64,000 bases of DNA from Thermoclostridium stercorarium subsp. stercorarium DSM 8532 (GTDB taxonomy: Bacteria; Bacillota; Clostridia; DSM-8532), in the NCBI RefSeq assembly GCF_000331995.1, contig NC_020134.1, positions 2,578,627 to 2,642,626 of the forward strand. The letters are read 5' to 3'. Below are positions 1-8,087 of the stretch, one piece after another; position 1 is the first letter of the stretch; each line of letters opens with the position of its first letter. The notes under the pieces were generated by a model. It did not search any database. It was not told the DNA's origin and saw only the letters and a program-made list of their open reading frames with translations. The translations under genes were made by a program, and so were the position numbers.

Positions 1-1571
1 TTAAGCACCGATACATTAACCTCCAAACCGGTAACTCTTTTTACGGTATCGGCTATTACTGACATATTGCCGTTCTCGTTCAGTATGCGCCGTTTGAATT
101 CGTCTTCTTCCTGAAATAATATGCCTATGGTTTTATCGTCAGTCCAAACCGCCTTTGTTCCTATCAGGCTGCTATAGAGCTTCATACGCCCAATACCTGA
201 AAGTTCCTTCAGAACGCTTTCCCATTCGGTAAACGGCTTAAACTGCGTTTTATTCTGAGTTTTGGAATTTTCGTCATTTCGTCCGGTATTGGTCTCCAGG
301 CCGTTTTCAAAAGCCTCCGTCACGGGCCTGGTTCCATTTTCACCGTCATTTTTCACAGCACAGTCTGAGGCAAAATCCTGCCGCAATTCCCCTTTAACAA
401 TTCCTTCCTCAATTTCCCTCAATCTGTCTTCAAGAAGTTGAATACGCTCCGCAAGTTCCTCTTCTCCGTAACCAATATCCCTCGAACAAATACGTAAAAA
501 CGCAGTTTCAATCAGAATACGCTGGCTGGAACTCCATCTTAAAGAAGCTTCAAGGCCGGTCAGTTCACGTATTACCGCAAGGCCTAAAGGCATGGACATT
601 TTCCCTGCGAAATTCTGAACAGCCTTTTTTTCCTCCTCGGTTACGCTGTATAAATGGGAAAGGTCGCCGGTGGTTTTAAAAATAAGAATGTCCCGCATGA
701 AACGGATCAAATTATGAATGAATTGCCCCGGATCCATTCCTTCCGAAAATACCAAATCAATCTGCGAAATTGCCTCTCTGCTTCTCCGCTCTAAAAAATA
801 ACCCACCGTATTAATTATCACCGTACCCGGCGCAACCCCGACGATTTTTTGAACCGATTCCAGGTCCAGTTCAGGCTTTCCTGTGGAAATACACTGATCC
901 AGTATGCTTATACCGTCCCTTAAAGCCCCCTCGCTGAGCGAGGCAATAAACAACGCCGCTTCTTCAGACAAAGCCACACCGCAGTCCTTTGCAATGGAAA
1001 TGAGCCTGTTGGCTATTCCCCGTGACGTTATGCGCCGGAAATCAAACCTCTGACATCGTGAAAGCACGGTGGCAGGAAGCTTATGGGGTTCGGTCGTCGC
1101 CAAAATAAATATTACGTGTTCGGGAGGTTCCTCCAGAGTTTTCAGTAAGGCATTGAAGGCGCCAATCGACAGCATGTGCACTTCATCTATAATGTACACT
1201 TTCCTCGAAGCCCTCGTGGGAGTATATACCACTTCGTCAATTATGTTTCTTATATTGTCTACGCTGTTATTGGACGCAGCGTCGATTTCCATGACGTCAA
1301 GTATCGTCCCGTCGATAATTCCCCTGCATATCTCACACTTGTTGCAGGGATTACCGTCAACGGGATTCAGGCAATTAACCGCACGGGCAAATATCTTCGC
1401 CATCGTGGTTTTTCCCGTACCCCGGGTCCCGCAAAATAGATATGCATGGGCTATTTTTTTTGAAATAACCGCATTTTTCAGTGTTGTTACTATATGCTGC
1501 TGTTCCACGACCTCATCGAAGGTCTGAGGTCTATACATTCGGTATAATGCCAGATGTGACGTTTTAATCAC
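1..1571 (-). CDS. dnaX: DNA polymerase III subunit gamma/tau (C-terminus beyond window)
   Basis: Clamp-loader ATPase that places the sliding clamp on DNA and links the polymerases in the replisome. Translating the minus strand gives a frame of about 523 codons that is still open at base 1. It shows the DnaX order: YRPQTFDEVV near the N-terminus, Walker A GTRGTGKT, a zinc-binding four-cysteine motif (CLNPVDGNPCNKCEIC) and the DEVH Walker B. The GTG at 1571 is the longest start and lies 8 bases after the phosphoesterase stop; the ATG at 1538 is a fallback because neither has an ideally spaced ribosome binding site. An A AAA AAG heptamer preceded by AGGAGG lies at 624-637. It is the last gene of a yebC-fabZ-phosphoesterase-dnaX run. 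Confidence 0.95.
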   Translation of the reverse strand, partial: MIKTSHLALYRMYRPQTFDEVVEQQHIVTTLKNAVISKKIAHAYLFCGTRGTGKTTMAKIFARAVNCLNPVDGNPCNKCEICRGIIDGTILDVMEIDAASNNSVDNIRNIIDEVVYTPTRASRKVYIIDEVHMLSIGAFNALLKTLEEPPEHVIFILATTEPHKLPATVLSRCQRFDFRRITSRGIANRLISIAKDCGVALSEEAALFIASLSEGALRDGISILDQCISTGKPELDLESVQKIVGVAPGTVIINTVGYFLERRSREAISQIDLVFSEGMDPGQFIHNLIRFMRDILIFKTTGDLSHLYSVTEEEKKAVQNFAGKMSMPLGLAVIRELTGLEASLRWSSSQRILIETAFLRICSRDIGYGEEELAERIQLLEDRLREIEEGIVKGELRQDFASDCAVKNDGENGTRPVTEAFENGLETNTGRNDENSKTQNKTQFKPFTEWESVLKELSGIGRMKLYSSLIGTKAVWTDDKTIGILFQEEDEFKRRILNENGNMSVIADTVKRVTGLEVNVSVL

Positions 1572-1578
1572 CCCTTGC

Positions 1579-2289
1579 TTAGGTCAGCCATTCCCCCAAA
1601 TAAAGAGGCTCAAATTTCAGATAATCCGCAGACACCAGGTGGTACCTTATCCCGTCAATTTCTCCCTCAGTAGCGGAATTACTGCTTTTGCCATGAAGAT
1701 GACCGTAAATGCATATATTCACACCGTAGTTTTTCATTATATCCACAAACCCTGTAGGGTTACCCCTGGCTGAAAAAGGAGGATAGTGAAGCATTGCAAT
1801 TTTCGTTCCGCCGAAATTTTCGGTTAATTTCAGCGATATTTTCAGCCGTTCCAGCTCACGGTTATATATTTTTTCGTCCTCGGCTGAAAAATCTTCGTCT
1901 TCCGGATTCTTCCATCCTCTTGTTCCGACTATCGCCAGGCTGCCGTAAAAAAAAGCGTTGTTATGAAGAAAGGCAATACTGTTCAATGACAGACTTTCTT
2001 TAAACTTGTTCAGTTTACTGTGGGTTGTCCACCAGTAATCATGATTTCCCTTTGATATTATTTTCTTTCCGGGAAGCGCTTCCAGATACAGAAAATCGGG
2101 AGCGGAATTTTCAATATACGTCGCCCATGATATATCACCGGGAATCAGGACCAGATCATCGTCATTTACGGCTTTAATCCAGTTTTCCCGGATACGGTCC
2201 ATGTAATTTTCCCATACCCGATCAAAAATATCCATGGGTTTGTTTTCGGCCAGTGAAAGGTGTAAATCCGATATCGCAAATACACGCAT
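1579..2289 (-). CDS. Calcineurin-like metallophosphoesterase
   Basis: Predicted cytosolic two-metal phosphohydrolase of 236 residues. Every core metallophosphoesterase motif is visible: DLH (D8, H10), GD at 51-52, GNHD at 81-84, a histidine at 168 and GHLHG at 196-200. The WW after GNHDY and the overall size resemble the uncharacterised COG1768 branch rather than the cAMP or Ap4A enzymes (family recollection). The substrate is unknown. It sits 3 bases after fabZ and ends 8 bases before the dnaX GTG, so it is probably co-transcribed with both. Confidence 0.85.
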   Translation of the reverse strand: MRVFAISDLHLSLAENKPMDIFDRVWENYMDRIRENWIKAVNDDDLVLIPGDISWATYIENSAPDFLYLEALPGKKIISKGNHDYWWTTHSKLNKFKESLSLNSIAFLHNNAFFYGSLAIVGTRGWKNPEDEDFSAEDEKIYNRELERLKISLKLTENFGGTKIAMLHYPPFSARGNPTGFVDIMKNYGVNICIYGHLHGKSSNSATEGEIDGIRYHLVSADYLKFEPLYLGEWLT

Positions 2290-2292
2290 AGC

Positions 2293-2751
2293 CTATTCTT
2301 TTCCCTTTTGTTCAATTATGGCAAATTTAATTATTCCCTCTGCCGCCGTCTGGTCCTGAACCGAAGCACGCACTCTGGCCTTCCCCATCCCATGGCGCAT
2401 CTGAATGAACTCAACTTCAAGCCTTAAGGTATCTCCCGGCACCACCTGTCTTCTGAATTTCAAATCCTCTATTCCTGTAAACAGCGGAATCTTTCCCCTG
2501 TTCTCTTCCAGCATCATCCCCGCTACACACGCTGTTTGAGCAAGGGCTTCAACAATCAGTACACCGGGCATTACGGGATATGACGGGAAATGGCCCTGAA
2601 AAAACGGTTCGTTAATGGTCACGTTCTTAATTCCGACCGCCCTTATCACAGGTTCCAGCTCCAGTTCGGTTATTCTGTCCACCAGAAGGAATGGGAACCT
2701 GTGCGGGATAATTTCCTGAATAGCGGTTATATCCAGCGATTTTTTCTCCAT
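2293..2751 (-). CDS. fabZ: 3-hydroxyacyl-ACP dehydratase FabZ
   Basis: Dehydrates 3-hydroxyacyl-ACP to trans-2-enoyl-ACP in type II fatty acid synthesis. The protein has 152 residues, the usual FabZ length. The hot-dog active site is intact: [12 protein letters not shown] near the N-terminus, the catalytic His in [11 protein letters not shown] and the Glu in VEALAQT. The ATG at 2751 is preferred because GGGAGAG lies 5 bases upstream; an in-frame TTG at 2769 would swallow that site. It stands alone, without other fab genes, between yebC and the phosphoesterase. Confidence 0.95.
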   Translation of the reverse strand: MEKKSLDITAIQEIIPHRFPFLLVDRITELELEPVIRAVGIKNVTINEPFFQGHFPSYPVMPGVLIVEALAQTACVAGMMLEENRGKIPLFTGIEDLKFRRQVVPGDTLRLEVEFIQMRHGMGKARVRASVQDQTAAEGIIKFAIIEQKGKE

Positions 2752-2780
2752 AAATACTCTCCCGGACAAAATTTTTTAAA

Positions 2781-3509
2781 TTACCCCTGTTCCCAGTTGT
2801 GATAAATATTCTGCACGTCATCGTGATCTTCAAGCTTTTCTATCAGTTTTTCCATGTTTGCGATCATTTCTTCATTGGTCAGCGTTGTTGTTGTCTTCGG
2901 AATCATGGCAACTTCCGCGCTTTCAAACTTATAGCCTTCCTTTTCCAGTGCATCGGCAACTTTCGAAAAGTCCTGCGGCTCGGTGATTATTTCATAATAC
3001 TCATCCTCAACAGCCACATCAAGAGCACCGGCTTCGAGCGCAGACATCATGAGACTGTCTTCGTCTATGCTGTCGTTTTTTTCAATTATAATCTGCCCTC
3101 TTTTGTCAAACATGAAAGACACACATCCGGTTGTTCCGAGGTTTCCGCCGTATTTGTCAAAAATATGTCTTATATCCCCCGCGGTGCGGTTTCGGTTGTT
3201 CGTAAGGGTTTCCACAATAATTGCAACGCCGCCGGGACCATAGCCCTCATAAACAATTTCCTCGTAATCATCGGTGGATATATCCCCGGCTGCTTTTTTA
3301 ATGCTTCTCATTATATTCTCGTTAGGCATGTTGTTGGCTTTCGCCTTTGCAATTGCATCCTTCAGGCGGGAATTCGTTTCGGGATCGGGCCCGCCGGCCT
3401 TAACTGCCATCGCTATTTCCCGGCCCAGTTTAGTAAATATCTTTCCCTTCTGCGCATCGGTTTTTTCTTTCTTGTGTCTGATATTGGCCCATTTCGAATG
3501 TCCTGACAT
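2781..3509 (-). CDS. yebC: YebC/PmpR family regulator
   Basis: Full-length (242 residues) YebC/TACO1 family protein starting with the signature [14 protein letters not shown] and carrying the conserved GYGPGGVA segment. Family members have been described as DNA-binding regulators and, more recently, as factors that help ribosomes through proline stretches; the sequence does not say which applies here. It is the first gene of the run towards dnaX. In many bacteria it neighbours ruvC instead, so the context gives no functional hint. Confidence 0.93.
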   Translation of the reverse strand: MSGHSKWANIRHKKEKTDAQKGKIFTKLGREIAMAVKAGGPDPETNSRLKDAIAKAKANNMPNENIMRSIKKAAGDISTDDYEEIVYEGYGPGGVAIIVETLTNNRNRTAGDIRHIFDKYGGNLGTTGCVSFMFDKRGQIIIEKNDSIDEDSLMMSALEAGALDVAVEDEYYEIITEPQDFSKVADALEKEGYKFESAEVAMIPKTTTTLTNEEMIANMEKLIEKLEDHDDVQNIYHNWEQG

Positions 3510-3606
3510 AACCTCACCTCAAATAAAATAAATTCATATCGGTTTTTAGTTACAGTATATTCTCTCATGACATCAGAACAATTTCAACATTATTGTATTA
3601 AAATAA

Positions 3607-4257
3607 TCACTTAACAAAATTTCCTTCTTCGTCAAAATAGGCATGTATTTTGTTCCCAAAAACAACCTCGGTTTTTCCGCCGGTAATTTCTGTCAGTCCA
3701 TTGCAAAAAGAATCCTTTCTCCCTTCCTCTATAACCAGTACCACCTCTACGCTGTCGGTAAACCGTGTATCCTTAACCGGATAATTATTTGTCTCAAGAA
3801 AGTTCCGTATCTTGCCGTACAATGCGTAATCCACCCGAACACAGGCCTCACAGCATAATTTTCTTATTACCGTAGTGGTATTGTCAAGGGCGGAAATTGC
3901 AGCCTTGCCGTATGCCCTTACCAATCCCGAGGCACCAAGAAGTATGCCCCCGAAATACCTCACAACCACTACCAGGACGTTTACAAGCCCTTTTTTCCTG
4001 ATGGCCTCAAGTATGGGCAGACCTGCCGTCCCGGAAGGCTCACCGTCATCGCTGAAACGCTGAATCTCCGTTTCATTTTCTATTATATAAGCATAGCAGT
4101 GATGCCTTGCATCATAATATTTTTTTCTAAGAAACTCCAAGTGTGAGAAAACTTCTTCTTCCGAACTTACGGGAAAAACCCACGCCAAAAAACGTGATCG
4201 TTTTTCTTCATACTCTCCTGTACCGATGTTCAAAACGGTACGAATATTTTCGTACAT
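3607..4257 (-). CDS. YigZ/IMPACT family protein
   Basis: Cytosolic protein of 216 residues with the UPF0029/IMPACT N-domain: the ARHHCYAY segment, FSDDGEPSGTAG and VVVRYFGGILLGASGLVRAY are all present. The C-terminal part fits the smaller YigZ C-domain. Eukaryotic IMPACT restrains the kinase Gcn2; the bacterial role is not settled. It appears monocistronic, with gene-free spacers of about 100 and 270 bases on its two sides. Confidence 0.88.
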   Translation of the reverse strand: MYENIRTVLNIGTGEYEEKRSRFLAWVFPVSSEEEVFSHLEFLRKKYYDARHHCYAYIIENETEIQRFSDDGEPSGTAGLPILEAIRKKGLVNVLVVVVRYFGGILLGASGLVRAYGKAAISALDNTTTVIRKLCCEACVRVDYALYGKIRNFLETNNYPVKDTRFTDSVEVVLVIEEGRKDSFCNGLTEITGGKTEVVFGNKIHAYFDEEGNFVK

Positions 4258-4421
4258 CCGACCACTCCGGTAAAAGCTTTTTTAATCACCCTTTATTCTA
4301 TCAGAAAACATGCGGATATGACAAATGAATTATATAGGGATGTGATAAACCGAAAGGCGAATTTTTTCTGTAAATTCCGGCGAAATCACGGCCAGCCAGG
4401 AAATTTACACAGTCCGCCACA

Positions 4422-4455
4422 TTCCGGGAGTAATTTATACAAATTACTCCCGGAA
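4422..4455. repeat. Perfect 15-bp inverted repeat
   Basis: Arms 4422-4436 and 4441-4455 pair perfectly around a 4-base loop, about 70 bases downstream of the Nudix stop. Neither strand has a T-run after the stem, so a classical intrinsic terminator is doubtful. It may be a weak terminator or an operator. Nothing else was seen in the 268-base spacer. Confidence 0.5.
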
Positions 4456-4525
4456 AATTTATATGATATTCAACATTTTATCGGCCAACCCCCAGGCTGA
4501 TCCGTTATTTTCGTTTTTAATCGCT

Positions 4526-4954
4526 TTAGCTTGCAATCTGAACCAGTTCCTTAAATTTCAGATAAGAAACGTGAAGTAATGAACGATCCTGACTGTAAGT
4601 TATTTTTTCCATTGCCTCTTCTATTGTGAAAAATCCGGCATCCTGAAATTTCTCAGGTTCTCCTATTTTATAATCCTCACTTTCGGCGAGCATAATAAAC
4701 CATGTTATACGGTTGCATACGGGCTGTTGCCTTGTTACTGAAAAGAATTCATAGTTGGTTCTACCTGCCGGTGAAATAATTGTGGCATTAATCCCGCCTT
4801 CTTCCCTCACCCTCCGCAGAGCCACCTCGCTTTGCGGCTCATTGTTTCTGATTACTCCCTTCGGAAAAACCCACTCCCCTTTTTCGTTCTTAAGAAGAAA
4901 AACTTTGTGGTTTTTTGAGAAAACCACACCTCCGGCGCAATTGCGCAATATCAT
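4526..4954 (-). CDS. Nudix hydrolase with a variant Nudix box
   Basis: Predicted nucleoside-diphosphate-linked hydrolase of 142 residues, a single Nudix domain. The box runs GVIRNNE-x7-RRVREEGGI at roughly residues 33-55. The two metal-binding glutamates of REEGG remain, but the canonical RE at the start of REUxEE reads RR; the codons are cgg agg, so this is not a frame artefact. WVFPKGV before the box is typical of the MutT/Ap4A-like subgroup. The substrate is unknown. It appears monocistronic. Confidence 0.85.
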   Translation of the reverse strand: MILRNCAGGVVFSKNHKVFLLKNEKGEWVFPKGVIRNNEPQSEVALRRVREEGGINATIISPAGRTNYEFFSVTRQQPVCNRITWFIMLAESEDYKIGEPEKFQDAGFFTIEEAMEKITYSQDRSLLHVSYLKFKELVQIAS

Positions 4955-5032
4955 ATCCCATTACCCCTTTCATTTATTCTTATACGGTTCCCCGTAGTAC
5001 GGACGGAAGGATAAACAGGTTTTAAAGATAAC

Positions 5033-5080
5033 AAAAAAGGCACCATGATGAAATTACCAACAATTTCATTCAGGTGCCTT
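5033..5080 (-). terminator. Intrinsic terminator after the 57-residue gene
   Basis: Long hairpin with outer arms 5037-5044 and 5073-5080 plus an inner ATGAAATT/AATTTCAT pairing. On the minus strand it is followed by six Ts. It lies downstream of the small gene ending at 5170. Confidence 0.8.
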
Positions 5081-5169
5081 ATAAACAGCTTATATAAATT
5101 TTTTAATACACACTTGTTAAAAAAAGTTAAATGAAATCCTTCCAATTTTACTACCTGCTTTCCGGCATA

Positions 5170-5343
5170 TTATTCGAAAAAACTGTTGTTTGCCCTTCTA
5201 AAACCCTGCGCAGTATTTGAAACATCAATAAATTCATAATCAGGATTTCCAAACTGAGGCATGATGTCTTCCGGATTTTTTTTGGAGTATATGTCAATTA
5301 TACGAAGATCCTGTTTCGAAAGCCTGATTTTTTCGTCTGTCAA
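5170..5343 (-). CDS. Small acidic hypothetical protein
   Basis: A 57-residue soluble protein that I do not recognise. The chosen start is TTG at 5343 because AAGGAG lies 9 bases before it; the longer TTG start at 5376 has no ribosome binding site. The composition is charged, with no membrane segment and no cysteines, ending in GFRRANNSFFE. It has its own downstream terminator and lies just after hpf, which suggests a real, separately ended transcript. Confidence 0.6.
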   Translation of the reverse strand: MTDEKIRLSKQDLRIIDIYSKKNPEDIMPQFGNPDYEFIDVSNTAQGFRRANNSFFE

Positions 5344-5482
5344 AATTTCCAACTCCTTTTCAGGAGGATTCAACAAAATGTCACTTAAACCAAAACCGTT
5401 TTTTGTGCATCTCTTACTTATATTTTACCACAAAATTTGATTTTTACTACATCTTTAATAATATTTTAATATTATTTTATGA

Positions 5483-6010
5483 TTAATATTCAGGTTCTAT
5501 TAAACCGTAATTTCCGTCCTTACGTTTATAAACCACGTTTACTTCCTCGGTTTCGGCATTGGTGAATACGAAGAAATTGTGCCCCAGAAGATTCATTTGC
5601 AGTATGGCTTCCTCAACATCCATGGGTTTTATCGCAAACCGTTTGCTTTTTACAACTTTATAATTCTCTTCCTCTATGTCTTCTTTTATGTCAAAATTTT
5701 CAGGGATAACACTTTCCTGGCGAATTCTTTTTCCAAGTTTGGTTTTGTTTTTTCTGATTTGACGTTCCAGTTTGTCAATTACCATATCTATTGAAGCATA
5801 CATGTCATTTGTCGTTTCTTCAGCCCTGATGAAGAGATCTTTGGAAAAAATGGTAACTTCGCAGATGTGACGGTTTTTTTCCACCTTGAACATAATATTG
5901 CATTCGGCGTCAGATTTGAAAAATTTCTCGATTTTGCTCAGTTTCTTTATTGCCCGTTCCCTTAATGCATCGGTCACTTCGATGTTTTTGCCGTTTACAA
6001 TGTACTTCAT
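5483..6010 (-). CDS. hpf: Long-form ribosome hibernation promoting factor
   Basis: Binds the 30S subunit in stationary phase and dimerises ribosomes into inactive 100S particles. At 175 residues it is the long form: an N-terminal S30AE domain (about 1-100) that starts MKYIVNGKNIEVTDALRE, then a linker and a C-terminal dimerisation domain with KSKRFAIKPMDVEEAILQM and LLGHNFFVF. A cluster of DnaA-box-like 9-mers lies in its upstream region. It appears to be transcribed alone or with the 57-residue gene behind it. Confidence 0.95.
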   Translation of the reverse strand: MKYIVNGKNIEVTDALRERAIKKLSKIEKFFKSDAECNIMFKVEKNRHICEVTIFSKDLFIRAEETTNDMYASIDMVIDKLERQIRKNKTKLGKRIRQESVIPENFDIKEDIEEENYKVVKSKRFAIKPMDVEEAILQMNLLGHNFFVFTNAETEEVNVVYKRKDGNYGLIEPEY

Positions 6011-6159
6011 ATCCCATACTCCTTTCGGGAATTAGAATAGTTCTCCTTATCCAATATTATATATTAATATCGGATAATTAACATCCGTTTGTTTATTTTT
6101 TACCCGCAAAGAATTCGCATGAAACATTATTTGCACGCAGTACAGGCGGTTTAAACAGG

Positions 6160-6277
6160 ATATCCACAAATGCACAGCAGTTATTCACAATTTATCTGAA
6201 AAAGCTGTGGATAATGTGAATAACTCTGTGAGTAACTATTACCGGTTGTATCTCAGGTTGTGGATAAGTTATGCACA
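6160..6277. promoter_or_regulatory. Cluster of DnaA-box-like 9-mers upstream of hpf
   Basis: Two perfect DnaA boxes (TTATCCACA, both on the minus strand) lie at 6206-6214 and 6259-6267. Near matches with one or two changes lie at 6160-6168, 6181-6189, 6215-6223, 6227-6235 and 6269-6277. That makes seven 9-mers in about 120 bases of a 378-base gene-free region that otherwise holds only a terminator. DnaA binding is inferred from the sequence only. Confidence 0.6.
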
Positions 6278-6313
6278 TTTTTGTGTATGTATGTGGGGAA
6301 GGTTTTAAGTTCA

Positions 6314-6355
6314 AAACAAAAATGGCCATTATCCGCGCGGGACACTGGCCATTTT
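6314..6355 (-). terminator. Terminator of the glycine-zipper stress gene
   Basis: Arms AAAATGGCCA at 6319-6328 and TGGCCATTTT at 6346-6355. On the minus strand the stem runs into TTTTTGTTTT, 34 bases after the stop at 6389. Confidence 0.75.
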
Positions 6356-6388
6356 CACTGCCTTCAGACAATAGTCGTCCTTTAAGTG

Positions 6389-6865
6389 TCAGTGGGTATC
6401 TACCCTTTCGGCGCCATTCTCATGAAGAATATTGAGTATTTCTTCAACCTTGTCGTCGTCTGTCCGCATTGTGAATACAACTTTTCCCTGTCTGATGTCA
6501 TTCTCATATTTTCTGCTTTCCTGTTCAGGAATACCCAAATCAATAAGCCCTCCGATAATTCCGCCCGCAGCGGCACCACCGATGAGTCCGGTTATCGGTC
6601 CGGCGGCTGCAATAATCCCCAGGCCGGGTATTGCAACCATACCAGCTCCAAGCAGAAGGCCTGCAAGGCCACCTATTATGCCTCCGGTTACAGCCCCATT
6701 GGAAATATTGTCATTGGTCACGCCCTCTACTCTCTGACCGTTCCCTTCATCCTGGTTTTTAACCATTATTGAGATCTCATCGGTACTGTATCCCCGTTCC
6801 TTTATTTCCCTTGCCGCTCTTTCAGCGTTTTCCACCCTGTCAAATATGCCAACTATGGTTGCCAT
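6389..6865 (-). CDS. YflT-like general stress protein with glycine-zipper core
   Basis: Protein of 158 residues. The N-terminal 60 residues (ATIVGIFDRVENAERAAREI) resemble the YflT/general stress protein 17M fold. They are followed by a long Gly/Ala stretch (about 70-120: GGIIGGLAGLLLGAG and similar) able to insert in or lie on a membrane, and then a charged C-terminal part. Homologues accumulate under general stress; the molecular role is unknown. The ATG at 6865 is chosen because AAGGAGGG lies 8 bases upstream; an earlier in-frame start at 6907 lacks one. A SigB-type operon lies elsewhere in this window (30-31.5 kb) and could control it, but no such promoter was identified. Confidence 0.75.
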   Translation of the reverse strand: MATIVGIFDRVENAERAAREIKERGYSTDEISIMVKNQDEGNGQRVEGVTNDNISNGAVTGGIIGGLAGLLLGAGMVAIPGLGIIAAAGPITGLIGGAAAGGIIGGLIDLGIPEQESRKYENDIRQGKVVFTMRTDDDKVEEILNILHENGAERVDTH

Positions 6866-6903
6866 AAAAATATCCCTCCTTACAGCGTCGCTCTGATAAA
6901 GCG

Positions 6904-6952
6904 ACAAAAAAATACTATATATGTTGAATAAAAATTCAACATATATAGTATT
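6904..6952 (-). terminator. Terminator of the TolC-like pair
   Basis: Perfect 19-bp stem (6911-6929 with 6934-6952) and a 4-base loop. On the minus strand it is followed by a run of seven Ts. It ends the transcript of the two TolC-family genes. Confidence 0.85.
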
Positions 6953-6969
6953 CCTGCAAAAATTTACGA

Positions 6970-8073
6970 TTATTCGAATTCAATCAGGTTTCTGAGTACA
7001 TCGTTTTTAATATTGAAATCGCAAATCGCCTCAAGTGTAGCCTGCCTGCGCGCCAGCAGCGAAATTTCGGTGTCTATCATATCCCTGCGGCTTATTACGC
7101 CGGCATTATATTTTATTTCCAGTGTTTTAAACCTGCTGTTTTCCAGTTCTTCCCGTCTCAAGGCCAGATCCAGTGCATCTGATGCGGTAAGAAGCTCGTT
7201 ATATGCATTCCTTATTGATACTTCCAAATCTGTTTCGGCATCATACAAATCCTTTTTTGCCTTTTCAAATTCATAAACTTTTTTTTCATAAAAGTCATGG
7301 CCGGGCTTCAGATGCTGTTTTGTAATTTCAAGCTTTTTTTCCGCCGCTTCCAGAGCCATTTTTTTCTGATAAACCAGGGTATTGTTCTCTTTCGCCTTAA
7401 TTATGGCATTTTCAATGTCAAAAATGTCAAGTACATAAGGCGTTCCTATTTTCTGAAGCTTATAATCAAATTCAATTCTGCAGTCATCGCTTAAGTCCAC
7501 ATGCAGCTTTTGTTTCATATTCAAAATATTTAAAGCCAGAGCGGTTTCCATGTTTTTAAGCTCAAGTCTTTCCACCGACAAAGCCAGTTCCTGTTCTGTT
7601 ATTTCTGCCTCTGAAACAAGCCCCTCGTCAAAACGCTGCAAATCTATCTGATACTTTTCCTCGAGCAGATCTATCCTTTTCTTTTTTATCTCAATGCTTT
7701 CCTGCGCAAGCAATACCTTCATCATTTCCTGGTAGACATCGGCCTTAATCTGCCTTATGTTGTCGGCTTTTTGCCTTTTTGCAACCTCAAGGTTTACCTC
7801 TGCTTCAAAAGGCCCCACTTCTTTTATTATTTTTCTTTCAGCAACTTCCTGGGGCGTTCCGCCTATAAACCCCTTGATCGCCTCTTCCTTTGCCTTTTCC
7901 AATGCGCTTTCCATCGCCTTTATATTATAATCATCCAGTTCGGGCTGAATTGAGTTTTCCACTGCGGTTTCCACCGCCGATTCATAGGTGAATCTGACAA
8001 CATTCTCTTCAGCATGGGCAAACGTACCGGTGGCAAGCATGCAACAAAGGATTAACACAACAAATTTTTTCAT
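6970..8073 (-). CDS. TolC-family (outer membrane efflux-like) protein, second of a tandem pair
   Basis: Exported protein of 367 residues with a signal peptide (MKKFVVLILCCMLATGTFA). The rest is mostly long charged helices with two coiled-coil blocks, matching the OEP/TolC repeat pattern (LEEKYQIDLQRFDEGLVSEAEITE and a C-terminal NAGVISRRDMID). In a single-membrane bacterium such proteins cannot form a classical outer membrane exit duct, so the role is unclear; a periplasm-side scaffold or export adaptor is an inference. It starts 14 bases after its larger paralogue and ends at a strong terminator. No transporter or membrane fusion protein lies beside it. Confidence 0.75.
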   Translation of the reverse strand: MKKFVVLILCCMLATGTFAHAEENVVRFTYESAVETAVENSIQPELDDYNIKAMESALEKAKEEAIKGFIGGTPQEVAERKIIKEVGPFEAEVNLEVAKRQKADNIRQIKADVYQEMMKVLLAQESIEIKKKRIDLLEEKYQIDLQRFDEGLVSEAEITEQELALSVERLELKNMETALALNILNMKQKLHVDLSDDCRIEFDYKLQKIGTPYVLDIFDIENAIIKAKENNTLVYQKKMALEAAEKKLEITKQHLKPGHDFYEKKVYEFEKAKKDLYDAETDLEVSIRNAYNELLTASDALDLALRREELENSRFKTLEIKYNAGVISRRDMIDTEISLLARRQATLEAICDFNIKNDVLRNLIEFE

Positions 8074-8087
8074 TTACACCTCTCCTT

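Noticed and set aside
2799-3506. 235-codon plus-strand frame
   Set aside because: Exact antisense of yebC, which has clear family motifs and normal length.
4951-5145. 64-codon minus-strand frame before the Nudix gene
   Set aside because: It runs through a strong terminator hairpin and has no ribosome binding site.
5457-5476. AT-only palindrome after hpf as a terminator
   Set aside because: The stem has no G-C pairs and would be unstable; AT-rich spacers here contain several such stretches by chance.
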